This document shows, one piece after another, positions 22,989 through 33,165 of a stretch of 64,000 bases of DNA. Source of the DNA: Selaginella moellendorffii (taxonomy: Eukaryota > Streptophyta > Lycopodiopsida > Selaginellales > Selaginellaceae); the NCBI RefSeq assembly GCF_000143415.4, contig NW_003314319.1, positions 524,365 to 588,364 on the forward strand, given 5' to 3'. The notes beneath the pieces are model-generated. The model was not told the origin of the DNA, made no database searches, and saw only the letters and a program-made list of their open reading frames with translations. Numbering within the stretch: the stretch's first letter is position 1; the number at the start of each line of letters is the position of its first letter. Made by a program: the position numbers and the translations under genes.

Positions 22989-24031
22989 AAGGAGCCACGG
23001 TGGTTCTGGATGGACGGGAACAAGACACACAGGCGAGCCTCATAACAAAACAGCAACAGCAACACAGCAGCAGCAGCAGCAGCAGCCGAAACCTCTCTCG
23101 ATTTTTTACTCTACGCGCAAGAGAGTGCTCCAAACACGCAAGCAACTAGAGCTGGTGAGCAATCAGTCCGTTTGCCTGGAGTTTTCCCTCGGTTTTCTAT
23201 CTTCTTTTTTTCTCTCTCTTTTTCTTCTTTTCGTCTTTCTACGCTTGCATCTTTCTAAAGTTTTGGGGGTTCTCCTGGGTCGGTCTGTGGTTCCTTTGGT
23301 GTCCCACTAATCCTGTGAGTGTTTCTATAGCCGAGCATCTAGTTTTGTAGCGGTCGTCTACGTATTAGTGATAATACAACAATTTTGTCTTACCAGTCGG
23401 TCGGTCGTCATAGCGGAGTGAGGGAGTTCCGAGTGATCTCTCCTTTAAAAGCAGTCTTCTCTGTATAGAAGCTAAGCTTATTCATTGTGTGAATACTGGT
23501 TGAGAGTTTTGTATGTATGTTAAGAGTGGTGTTGTGTTGTGTGGATGTGTGGTGTGTGTTTGGTTCCTTCATTGTGATTATCTCTTTCCTTCTGGGACGA
23601 TGAACAAGATGATGTTGCTGCTGCCAATTATCTTTCCATCGTTTTTCGTTTTCGTTCATTTTTTCTCTAACATCTTTCTGAGCTAACCATGTCTGGATTT
23701 TTGGAGAGGCTAACTCATGATCCTTCCTCCGCTGCCGCTAAAGCTAACCTTGACGTGAGACGAGGTAACTTCTCTTCTAACAGCTGACTCGGGTGTTTGC
23801 CTGACGAGTTTTCGATTCATCCATTTCAATCGACTGACTCGTGATTATGTTTGTCCCAGATCACGGCAAGAACACAACCAAGATCTGGATCACTGCAAGA
23901 TCTCCCGGAATCAGTACGAAGCGCTTCAGGTTGTGAATTTTCGCGGCACTATATTTTAAACGGGTATATTCGCTCTACAGCGCGCGGAACTTTTTAAAAG
24001 TGAATATTCCTTTCGAATATAACACTTTATA
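22989..24031. other. 3' UTR of KH gene and short intergenic region
   Basis: Contains a CAG/CAA-rich run (about 23051-23087), pyrimidine-rich tracts and a TG-rich region (23520-23560). A two-exon frame on + (ATG 23689, MSGFLERLTHDPSSAAAKAN, splice near 23765, second part 23861-23938 ending in a stop) would give about 50 residues. It has no recognised family and is not called as a gene. Confidence 0.4.
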
Positions 24032-24921
24032 TCATGCGTCACGTTTTGAACACAGCCTCCAGCAAAGGCTCGAGGCGATGGCCACGGCCACGACACTGCC
24101 CACGAAGTTCCTGGAGCACAGCATCTCTTTCCAGCTGAGAGGCGCGGTCGTGATCTTCTCCACGAACTCCTGGATCTGCTGCTGGGTGAGCTCCAAAGAT
24201 CCCGAGTTGTCGATCACAATGTCGGCCTTCTCGCGCTTCCAGTCGAGAGATCTCTGGGAGTTGATCCGGTTGCGCGCCTGTTCTTGGGAGAGGCCGTCGC
24301 GGGCGATCAATCTCTCCTCTTCCGTGTCGGCGTCCACCCACACTACCACCACGGGGCTCGTGTAGCGATCCATGCCGGTCTCGAAGAGCAAAGGGACGTC
24401 CAATACCAGCACGGGTGTCCCAGCGATCCAATGCTTGAGGACATCCCAGAGCATAGTTCGAGCAATAACCGGACCCAAGGCTCTGGAAGAAAAAGATTTT
24501 CGAGGCTTAGGAGAAAGAATGATGTTCCTGGCGTGATCTCGAAATATTTTACCTGTCGAGGAGCTTGCGCTGGGCGGGATCCGCGAACACGATGTTGCCG
24601 AGCTTCTCGCGATCGACATTGCCGTCGGGGAGGAGGATGCCCTTGCCGAAAATCTTCAAAACCCTTTTGTAACCGGGCGTGTTCTTGCGCAAGGCGGCCT
24701 GCCAGTCAAGATCAGAGTGGCGGATCGGAGAAAAGGAATGCGCATTTTCGTGTCTGGCGAAGAAATCGCCAAGAATTTCGTCGGGAAGCAGCAAGAAGAG
24801 GGACACTTACGCGTGCGATCTTGTCAGCGTCGACGACAGGCAAGCCGCTGCCATCTCGCAGCTCCTTCGAGACGGTGCTCTTCCCTGACGCGATCCCGCC
24901 AGTCAATCCCACCACTCTCAT
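24032..24921 (-). CDS. COAE: dephospho-CoA kinase (CoaE) with C-terminal hydrophobic tail
   Basis: Three exons: 24921-24811, 24698-24553, and about 24485-24032. The N terminus MRVVGLTGGIASGKSTVSKE carries the P-loop (GGIASGKST). PVVDADKIAR is the CoaE DAD motif, FADPAQRKLLDR lies in the CoA-binding region, and VLVLDVPLLFETGMDR and VVVVWVDADTEEERLIAR are further family blocks. RNRINSQRSLDWKREKADIV ends the kinase core. The C terminus has a predicted single membrane span (FVGSVVAVAIASSLCW) and a basic end, as in other eukaryotic plant enzymes that are tail-anchored. It catalyses the last step of CoA synthesis (ATP-dependent 3'-phosphorylation of dephospho-CoA). Confidence 0.95.
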
Positions 24922-25012
24922 CGCAAGAGCCCTAAAATAGGTGTCCTGTTATTAGGGTTCTAAAGGCGACCTTTTCCTTCTTTTAAGCGATATCTCTTAC
25001 ATGAAACACGAA

Positions 25013-25085
25013 TCCGTTGTAGTCTAGTCGGTCAGGATACTCGGCTCTCACCCGAGAGACCCGGGTTCAATTCCCGGCAACGGAA
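25013..25085 (+). tRNA. tRNA-Glu (anticodon CTC)
   Basis: 73-nt cloverleaf. Acceptor TCCGTTG pairs perfectly with CAACGGA, discriminator A. D arm TAGTCTAGTCGGTCAGGAT; anticodon stem CTCGG/CCGAG with loop CTCTCAC, anticodon CTC at 25047-25049. T arm CCGGGTTCAATTCCCGG pairs perfectly. No intron. It sits between the divergent starts of the CoaE gene and the cap methyltransferase, about 75 bp before the latter. Confidence 0.98.
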
Positions 25086-25160
25086 CTTCTCGCATTATTT
25101 TTACCTCATGTAGAATTTTTTATTTCGAATTTTAGGGTTTAAGCGATCACAGTATGCCCC

Positions 25161-28100
25161 ATGGCTGCTGCTGGGGGCAGCTGGGCGCCATGGGGGAGCG
25201 GTCTCCCCGGTCGATTGCACGATTTCGTGAAGACTGTGCTCCTCCAGCAGCTAGTTTCGCCCGGCGCAGCGGTAGCGTCTCATTCTCACTTGCCTCACTC
25301 TAAGGTTTGCTCAATCGCGATGCACAGGTGTGTGATCTTCTGTGCGGTAGAGGGACGGACACGGCGAAATTTGGAGCGGCGGGCATTGGTAGCTACGTGG
25401 GGCTCGGTATGTGTTTGTGCCTCTCCAGAGGTGTTTTTCATCTTAAATTCTGGCCAGATTTGTCCGCGTCGGCTCTCCAGGATGCTGAAGAGGAGTGGAG
25501 AACTCTCGGCAAGCCGTACACTGCGAGCTTCTGCCAGCTTGATCCTTTTCTCGTACGCTCTTGACATTCTTCTCAGGCTTAGCAAAATCAAATCTTGCAG
25601 GGAGACCTTGAATCGAAGCTGCAGGATAAGGAGCTGCCATTTGATACCATCTGTTGTTTGGGACATTTGCAGGTGTTCGTATATTTCTTTTAAGACTGGA
25701 GTTCTATCTCTGTTTCTCTTTTTTTTTCTTAGGACTCGTTCTCGAGCGAAGAGAAAGTAAAGCAGCTGCTGGAAAACGTTGTTAGCTTACTAAAGTTTGG
25801 CGGCATTTTCTTTGGAATCACTGCTGATGCTTCAACACTCTGGTTAGTTTCTCAAAGCACGATTTGTGGCAGTTTACCTTTTCTTGTATCAGGTCGAAGT
25901 ATCAAAAAGCTGTTGAATCGGCATTGAAGACAGGAACTTTACGTCCTGGCAGCACAATTCCCCGTGTCAAAGCCGAACTTTACACCATCACTTTTGACGA
26001 TGATCGGTTTGTAATTCCCTGGCTATATTCTCGGTGTATAACCCGTTGGTGTTTGTGCAGATTTAATATATTTGGGACAAGGTATCAGCTGCGTTTTGCT
26101 GATGATGGGCTTGCCCCTCAGAGCCAACTCCTCGTCCATTTCCCTAGCCTTATCAGGTAATGATAATTTCCTCTCTACTGTTAGTTCACTGTCGTGGCGA
26201 CTTTAATAGATTGGCTAAGGAAGCTGGGCTGGAATTTATCGAGATCCAAAATCTGGACGAGTTCTTTGAAGATTATCGGTATACACAAAGTCCTGTAATA
26301 TTTTCTTAGTTTGATGTTTTGGTTTTCTCTTGATAGGCATCTCTTTGCCGACGCATTTACAAGTAACTGCTCGAGCTTTTTAGATCCGAAAGGAAAGCTC
26401 ATGGCACCAATTCGCGATGTTCTTAGTACGTGAGCCGTTTTTCACTTTTCATGTTCTAATGACTTTGTTCAGGTTTGTATACTACGTTCATATTCAGAAA
26501 AGCGGAATCCTATTCCCCAGGTCGACCAGCTCTTCAGCCTACTTATGACCTGAAGGAGTCGATATCTACGCTAACAACGGAAGTGATCAAAGTTGCTGAG
26601 CAGAAGCCGGAATTGCGATCGTTTTCTCGTAGATCGCATAAAAATTCAGATGGCGAGACAAAGAAAAAGTCGATTTTCCGTAAAGACACGGAAGACAAAA
26701 GTAAGATTGAAGCCGTGGAGGAAGTTAAAGCTGAAGTAGTCAAGGAATTACGAACTTACGAACGTGCTCAACGTGACTCCAGAAGAAGAGGTTCCGAGAG
26801 TAGAGCCCAGGTTCAAGAAGCTGATTCCAGAAAGCAAGTAGCAGAAAGTCAGGGGGAATCAGCACAAGAGGACGAAGGAGGCGTTCGCAAAAGCGGCATG
26901 GACTCTACGAAGTGTCCGGACGTGGAAAACGATTCCTCGAGGTCTACGAAGCGTTCTGAGATGGAAGACGAATCCTGGAGGCCTACAAGGCGTGCAGACT
27001 TGGAAGAAGATTTCCGAAGATCTGCTAAAGGTGACGATGACTCCAGGAAGTCTGCGAAGCGAGCGGAGACGAGTGACGATTCTCGGAGGTCTACCAAACG
27101 TTCAGATAAGGATGACGATTTCAGGAGGTCGACAAAGACGGATGACGATTTCAGGAGGCCTGCAAAACGTCTGGAAATGGAGGAAGATTCTAGGAGAGTT
27201 TCCAAGCGGCTAGAGGCGGACGATGACTCCCGGCGGAGTTCGAGACGTCCAGAGGATTCCAGGAGATCTTCGACAAAGCGTTCAGACGTAGATGACGATG
27301 TTGGGAGGCCGTCAACAAGGCGTTCAGAGGCGGACGATGATTTTCGGAGGTCTGCAAGGCGACCAGAGATGGATGACGACTGCAAAAAGTCTGCAAAGCG
27401 GCCAGAGGTGGATGACGACTCCAGAAAGTCTACAAGGCGAGGAGAGATGGATGACGACTCAAGAAAGTCTACGAAGCACGAAGATGATGCCAGGAGGTCC
27501 ACTACAAGACGTCCAGAGGCGGAAGATGATTCTAGGAGGTCTACTACAAGACGTCTGGAGGTGGACGATGATTCCAGAAGGTCTACTACAAGACGTCCCG
27601 AGGTGGAAGATGATTCCAGGAGGACTACAAGACGTCCCGAGGGGGAAGATGATTCCAGGAGATCCACTACAAGACGTCCCGAGGCGGATGATGATTCCAG
27701 GAGGTCTACCACAAAGCGTCCAGAGGCGGATGATGATTCCAGGAGGTCTGCTACAAAGCGTCCAGAGGCGGATGACGATTCCTGGAGATCTACTACAAAG
27801 CTTCCAGAGGCAGAAGATGATTCCAGGAGGTCTACCTCAAAGCGTCCAGAACCGGAAGATGATCCTCGGCGGACGGAGGAGGACTCGAGGCGGTCGACTG
27901 GAAAGCGTCCAGAGACGGATGACGATTCCAGGCGGCCAGCAAAGCCTCGAGAGGCGGACGACAGGCCTACAACGCCGGCAGAGGTGCTTCCAGAGGTGGA
28001 CGATGAGTCCAGGAGGAAACACCACGAGGCCGACGTTCTTCCACCATCAAGAACGTCAACTCCGCCACCTCCGCCGCCACCACCGCCGCCGCCAGAGACC

Positions 28101-28499
28101 GAGGCAGCGGCAGCAGTAGCATCAACTTCGACGACTTCCACTCCGACTTGTTTGGAAGCGGCGGCCGAAGTAGCAGCGCCGGAGCCAAACGGAGAGGAAG
28201 CTCCGCCGCCGTCAAAAGCTCCACCCGTTTACGAATACAAGAGGAGGAACCAGCATCGCTGGGTGAACAAGGCTTACATCCAGCCGCAAGCACCACAGCC
28301 GCCTCCACCGCCGCCGCCGCAAGCATTTCCAAGCCCAGGTTCCGAGATGGAGCTTCGAGCCGAGATGGAAGCTTACCAGCGGAGGCTCAACGTTCCAAGT
28401 ATCTTGGGACCAGGACCAGCAGTTCCACTCATGATCCATGCTTTCAGGAGAGGAGACGCGAGTAGAAACTACATGAAAGACCGCAGCTTTCACAGGTAA
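25161..28499 (+). CDS. mRNA cap guanine-N7 methyltransferase (type 2) with giant repetitive tail
   Basis: Ten or so exons. The catalytic half (25161 to about 26510) begins MAAAGGSWAPWGSGLPGRLH. It contains the AdoMet-binding VCDLLCGRGTDTAKFGAAGI (motif I), LPFDTICCLGHLQ, LLKFGGIFFGITADASTLWS and KYQKAVESALKTG. It ends with FNIFGTRYQLRFADD, LLVHFPSLIRLAKEAGLEFI and LYTTFIFRKAES. This matches plant cap N7-methyltransferase 2, which methylates the guanosine cap in the nucleus. The final exon (about 26474-28499) adds a tail of roughly 670 codons. It holds some 28 imperfect repeats of a 13-14-residue unit resembling RRPEADDDSRRST (26898-28020), then a poly-Pro stretch, an Ala-rich part, and a conserved-looking end (VYEYKRRNQHRWVNKAYIQP, RRLNVPSILGPGPAVPLM). 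The related angiosperm enzyme as I remember it lacks the repeat block. Splice sites in the core are all consistent. Confidence 0.9.
26898..28020 (+). repeat. coding minisatellite, about 39-42 bp unit
   Basis: Tandem imperfect copies of a 39-42 bp unit inside the last exon of the cap methyltransferase. Typical core: CGTCCAGAGGCGGATGATGA then TTCCAGGAGGTCTACTACAA. Copies near 27510-27840 are the most similar to each other and those at the edges most diverged. All length changes keep frame. The antisense strand is also open over this block. Confidence 0.95.
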
Positions 28500-28689
28500 A
28501 ATAGTCTTCTCTCTGTTTCTCTCGTAGTGCTTGCTCCAAGTTGGTTTTTTATAAGCGAGGCTTGTCGAAAGCTTGGAACAGGATGAACAGGAAAAAGCAT
28601 AGCTCGAATGATATAAGATGGTTTCCCGAGAAACAGTCTTTTGTAAAGAGATTCTACAAGTAACTCATGTACTTGACTTCGATCTTCTC

Positions 28690-30032
28690 TCAGTCTGTCT
28701 TCTGCTGCATTCCAGGGGGATACAAGACTCTCTCGACGCTCGGGAAGCTGTCCATGATGACTTTGGTGACTGGCTTCCCTGGCTGTAGCTCCTTGACGAA
28801 GAAGAGGCTAATGAAAGTCTCCAAGAGCTGGGGAACGAAGACGCGAAACAGCGGTGAGACCTTGTACCAGGCCGGCACCACCACGTAGCGCTCGCCTCTG
28901 GTGGCCGCGGACACGATCTGCTTCGCGCAGTACTGCGTTGAAGCTACTGGAGAAGGGCCGACGAGAGTCTGCGAAGTGAAAGCTCGTGAGCGAACTCCAG
29001 AACTGTCGATACAGAGGATGGTTTCTAAAACTTACGTCGCGTATGTCAACGTTCATGTATTGCTTCCCCTCGGCTGACATGAACTTGCCCATTGTCATCT
29101 CGCTGTGGATGTAGCCAGGCATGGCAATCGTCATTCCTCCTATATCTGATCGCTCCTCAGTCCTCAGGGTATCGAAGAAGTTCACCACGGCTGCTTTGGA
29201 GGCCTGGAAAATCCGTGTTTGAGACGAGCAACGAAATATAATATCTAGAACCGCTTACGTTGTACATTGACATCCTCGGGATGGGAAGCCAGGACGCAGT
29301 CGAGGCCGTGACGACAATCTTTCCTCGGCTCTTGCGGAGATGAGGCAAAGCGAAGTATGTAGTATAGACGCAACCCATGAAATTCACATCCTGCTCCACA
29401 GTTCACAGAAAGATAATGGCTCAGAAAAAGGAAGAAAATAAAAAAGAAAATGCTGGACTTTACCATGATCTCTCCAAACTTTTCGCTTCCTCGAAGAAGA
29501 AGCTGTTCGCAATACCATGATTGCAGACAAGGTGATCAACTGTGTATCACAAAGATAAACTCGTTAGCAATAATCAAAGAAAAAATTTACTTGTCAGGCT
29601 TACTTTTTCCCAAGGTGTTGATCGTCACATCCACAACCTTCTTACATTCTTCCTCCCTAGAAACGTCGGCGACGACCACCAGAGTATCAGTAGCACGCTC
29701 GGATCGAACGCGCTCCTGGACGTTCTTGAGTTGATTCTCTCGCCTCCCAATAAGCACCACCTTGGCTCCTCGCTTGCCATACTCGTAGGCCATGTACTAT
29801 CCACATCGAGAAAGAGTTGGATCAAGCAATCTCTAGAGAAAAAAGCAAGAAAAGACCATCGTACCTCTCCAATCCCGGAAGAAGGCCCAGTGATGACGGC
29901 GACCTTGCCGCGGACATTTTCCGCGAGCGCGTAGCTGAAAACCCATCGCCAGAAGCTCAGGCACGCGACCGCAGGCCAGGTTAACAGCAGGAAGACGAGG
30001 CCAAGCGGCGGCACCACAAGATTAAGCAGCAT
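28690..30032 (-). CDS. 11-beta-HSD/steroleosin-like SDR, probable frameshift
   Basis: N-terminal membrane/oil-body anchor MLLNLVVPPLGLVFLLLTWP, then the Rossmann start VRGKVAVITGPSSGIGE (TGxxxGIG). The exon with MAYEYGKRGAKVVLIGRREN follows, then LVVVADVSREEECKKV, DHLVCNHGIANSFFFEE, VNFMGCVYTTYFALPHLRKS, the catalytic Ser in VVTASTASWLPIPRMSMYN and YxxxK at YN/ASKAAVVNFFDTLR. The C-terminal half has KQIVSAATRGERYVVVPAWY. NNAG is replaced by CNHG. The exon around 29545-29460 does not join in frame with the exon starting GATGTGAATTTC (29394): with ATG|GTAAAG as donor the reading hits a stop at once, whereas one extra T in the TTT near 29476 would restore frame. It may be a young pseudogene or carry a sequence error. 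Related enzymes act on sterols/brassinosteroids at lipid droplets. Confidence 0.72.
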
Positions 30033-30653
30033 TTGTATCTCTCCAATCGCTCCCGCCAAAGTCCCCGAGCTCGCAAAGAACCCTCAGTTATGCTGTGCCT
30101 CCTCTACGATTACATGGCCTCCACATGTTCACTCTCAAAGTAAACCTAAAAAACGGACTTTACCATTTTACTACTAACCCGGTAAAGGTCACTCTCTAAC
30201 CCTGTAGTGTTGTCTTGTCAAAAAGCAAAAGAACCGCGCAGTAACGAATCGAATCTAATAATCACATATTCCGGCCAGCCACGTGGTCCAAAAAGAGGAA
30301 AAGGGAGCCAGACGGCATATGCTGCCCGCCGGAAGGTTCTCCCGCCATTGCCGGGCGACGTCAGCGCAGATTCCCCAGACGGCGTGCAAACGGAATATTC
30401 TCTAAGCGGAATATCTTAGCTTTGCGGGGCAAAATATTCGCACTGCGAGCCAGTCCGCAGCACGGCAGGGCGCCCTTCCGGTGCGCATTCTCTCGCACCA
30501 ACAGGGGCGCGAGGAGGGGCGCCACGATCCCTTAGGGTAGGCTCTGGAGCGCCGGCGATGGGGCGTGATTCCTAGCCGGGCGGCGTTAGCAGTGTGGTTG
30601 TAGCGCCGCGGGGGAGGAGATCGATCGATCGGCGAGCCCTAGGGGCGGCAGCG
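30033..30653. promoter_or_regulatory. divergent promoter region between SDR and MYB-CC2
   Basis: About 620 bp. The right half (30400-30650) is GC-rich and likely the 5' leader of the MYB-CC gene, including the GATCGATCGATC string just upstream of the start. No TATA box was recognised. Confidence 0.35.
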
Positions 30654-31893
30654 ATGTACCAGATGAAGAAATATCCCAGCCCGCAGCTGATTCCTCACAG
30701 GGGAGGAGCGATGCCGGCGCAAAGCGAGCCGCTCTACATCGCCAGCGGCGGCGATTCGGTGGTGTCGTCGATCGAGCCCAAGCCTCGGCTGCGCTGGACG
30801 CCCGAGCTCCACGAGCGCTTCGTGGAGGCCGTCACGCAGCTCGGTGGTGCTGACAGTAAGGATCTAGCTCTCCAAAAAAAATTTGGCTCTTCTTCCTAGG
30901 AGCTCGCCTCAAAGTAAGGTTTTTCTTTCGCTGTTTGCTCGCAGAGGCTACGCCCAAGTCCGTGATGAGAGTGATGGGCGTCAAGGGATTGACACTGTAT
31001 CATCTTAAGAGCCATCTCCAGGTGAGGACGGTACTTTTGGTCAGAGCTCTCAAAATCAAGGGAGAACTTTATAGGCCTAGCTTTTTCTTCTTCAAGTCTT
31101 CTTAAGTTTTGGCTGCCAATCTGCGCAGAAGTACAGGCTTGGGATGCAAATGCACAAGGAGAACAATGGCGATGGAAAGAAAGAAGGTGAATTTAAAGGC
31201 ACAGCTACAAAAGATTTATTTTCTTTCCTTGCCTGGAAACTTCTAACCATAATCTAATCAACAGGAGGTGCTAAAGCACAGACCACTGGCTCACAAAACT
31301 CTATGAACTCCAACTTATCAGAGTAAAAATACCAGCTTTGAAGTATCTCTTTCGGACTCTTAACGTTTTTTCCTCGTATCCAGTGGCTACGAGATCAACC
31401 GGGCTCTCTCGATGCAAATGGAAGTGCAACGAAAACTCCACGAGCAACTAGAGGTATGTGTTTTCTCCTCGTGGAGGAAGGCAAGCCATCACTTGAACTC
31501 TAGAAGACTTCAAACACCTTTGCGCAGGTCCAGAAGCATTTGCAGCTACGAATCGAAGCGCAGAGCAAGTACCTGCAAAACATCCTCGAAAAGGCTCGCG
31601 ACGCATTCGTGGGACACATTCCAACCTCGGCGGAGCTGGAGGCGGCGCACGCCGAGCTGACCGAGCTGGCCAAAGGAACTCTCGAGGGGTTTGAGTTCAC
31701 AGTGCCTCCATTGCCGGAGCTCCCTTCGCCTTCGTCTGAGACGAAGGCAGCTAATCAAACTCCAGCAGCACCAACGGGGAAGAAATCGACCACATCAAAT
31801 CTAACACTCAACCAGCAGCAGCAGCAGCAGCAGCAGCGGGATGGCCAAGAACTAGACAGCGATCAAGCTGCGGAGATCGACATAACGACATAG
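30654..31893 (+). CDS. MYB-CC (GARP) transcription factor, second gene
   Basis: Seven exons. Starts MYQMKKYPSPQLIPHRGGAM, the same MYQxKK opening as the gene at 8089. The GARP domain is PKPRLRWTPELHERFVEAVT/QLGGADSK split to ATPKSVMRVMGVKGLTLYHL and KSHLQ/KYRLGMQMHKENNGDG. The MYB-CC coiled coil reads SMQMEVQRKLHEQLE then VQKHLQLRIEAQSKYLQNIL. The C-terminal part has the AELEAAHAELTELAKGTLEG helix and a Pro/Ser and Gln-rich tail with (CAG)8 (31813-31836). It is probably a nuclear regulator similar to PHR1-LIKE/APL-type proteins. It is a distinct paralogue of the 8089 gene: the linkers and tail differ. Confidence 0.9.
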
Positions 31894-32211
31894 TTCTCTC
31901 ACAGCGGTGGTAATGTTTCAATACTCTTCTGACAGCCATTGCTAACAGCAGCTCAAAAGACCAAGAAGGAACAAGAAGTGAGAGAGAGGCACTGTACAAA
32001 ATGTTTGAATGGTTTTTGGGTGGGAGGCGCCGATGTAAAGGACCTCGCTGTAAAATCGATGTAACTGGCAGGGAGATCTAACGCTAGGAAAGACAGTTCT
32101 TCCAATATATATAAAGATGGTTTATTGGACGAGATTTGCGCCAGCGGCTTCATAGCGTTGTAGAACAGTGCACGATCGATTCATGCCCGCATTTTGCCTT
32201 GATTTGTTTCA
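31894..32211. other. MYB-CC 3' UTR and spacer
   Basis: Probable 3' UTR of the MYB-CC gene with a TATATATAAAG string near 32107-32115. No gene seen before the decayed CCR-like unit. Confidence 0.5.
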
Positions 32212-33020
32212 ATTCTAGACTACAATGAGAAGTATGGCATTTGAAGACGTGAGTCGGTTCTTTGCAAATTGCCTTCCTCATTCTTTCCATTCCTTGCTAA
32301 AGACGCTGTGTTAAAACCCGCCGTGGACTGGAAGCTTGCCGCAAGGAGAATATCAAGCATGTCATCTTCACTTCACCATGCTTTACGATCCAAAGCAGCC
32401 TCGAGAACAAAGAATCGAGAGCTGTACTGCCGAGACAATCAGGTAAACGCGTTTTTGTATTATCGATGAGATCATTTCGAACTTTCTTGCAGCACTGGTG
32501 CTTGCTGAAACAATCTCGTTGGCGACGAGTTTGGGATACGTGCTGTTGTGATCTGCCCTGCTGGTGTGCTCAGCTTAATCCTCCAAGCGACAGTAAACAT
32601 CCGCGTTGGAATCGTGTCAAGTTTGATGGATTGAGAAGCGTTTGGCTTTCATGCCGGCTCTCAAACCAGCTTTCCCAACATGCATTATAGAATCGTGGAT
32701 GTACGAGACGTTGCCGAAGCACACATTGCTGGCTACGAAGATCCCGACGCCTGTGGCCGCTACTGCTGCGTTGCGTACGCTAAGCTTTGCAAGGAAATTA
32801 TTGAGTTCCCAGAGTATCCATACCAGACAAGTAAGCCATTCTTCTCGGTCGCTTTCGATAAAAAAAACATGTTTCTTCTCTAGGATTGCCCTTCGACAAG
32901 ATCTCAAACAAGAAAATCCTGTCCCTTGTGAGCGAGTTCGGTTTTTACGAGAAGATGCTGGTGGACATGGCTGCCAGCCTACAGGAGAGAGGTTTACTAT
33001 CAAATATCAACAACTACTAG
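32212..33020 (+). pseudogene. CCR-like reductase pseudogene
   Basis: A broken copy of the CCR-like genes that follow. Exon 1 is missing. Exon 2 is reduced to its two ends: ACAATGAGAAGTATGG joined to GAAGACGTGAGT. Exon 3 lost a piece after AAACCCGCCGTGGA and has further indels. Exon 4 is frameshifted, exon 5 ([17 protein letters not shown]) survives in part, and exon 6 ends KILSLVSEFG / SLQERGLLSNINNY with a changed stop. Its intron positions match those of the intact copies, so it arose by DNA duplication, not retroposition. Confidence 0.88.
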
Positions 33021-33085
33021 GGAGCTAAACGCTTGGAATTTTGTCAAGCTAAGCCGTTTTTGTCCGAACTCTCATGACCGTCTAA

Positions 33086-33105
33086 TGTGACTTTTTCTCT
33101 TCAGA
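33086..33105 (+). promoter_or_regulatory. conserved 20-bp leader element of CCR-like genes
   Basis: TGTGACTTTTTCTCTTCAGA occurs 60-80 bp before this start codon and again at 42497-42516 and 44985-45004. The TTTTTCTCTTCAG end looks like a 3' splice site, so it may end a 5'-UTR intron. The copy at 39987 lacks it. Confidence 0.5.
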
Positions 33106-33165
33106 TAATACTGAAAAACAATATGTTCTTTGAAATAGTAGTACTATAGGGGCCATTTTGCGATT

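Noticed and set aside
23689-23938. Two-exon 50-residue frame after the KH gene
   Set aside because: No family, weak splice context, and it lies in the probable 3' UTR/spacer.
26849-28141. A 430-codon minus-strand open frame opposite the cap methyltransferase tail
   Set aside because: It exists only because the repeat lacks stops on both strands. Its translation is Ser/Arg/Leu repeats with no start context or known domain.
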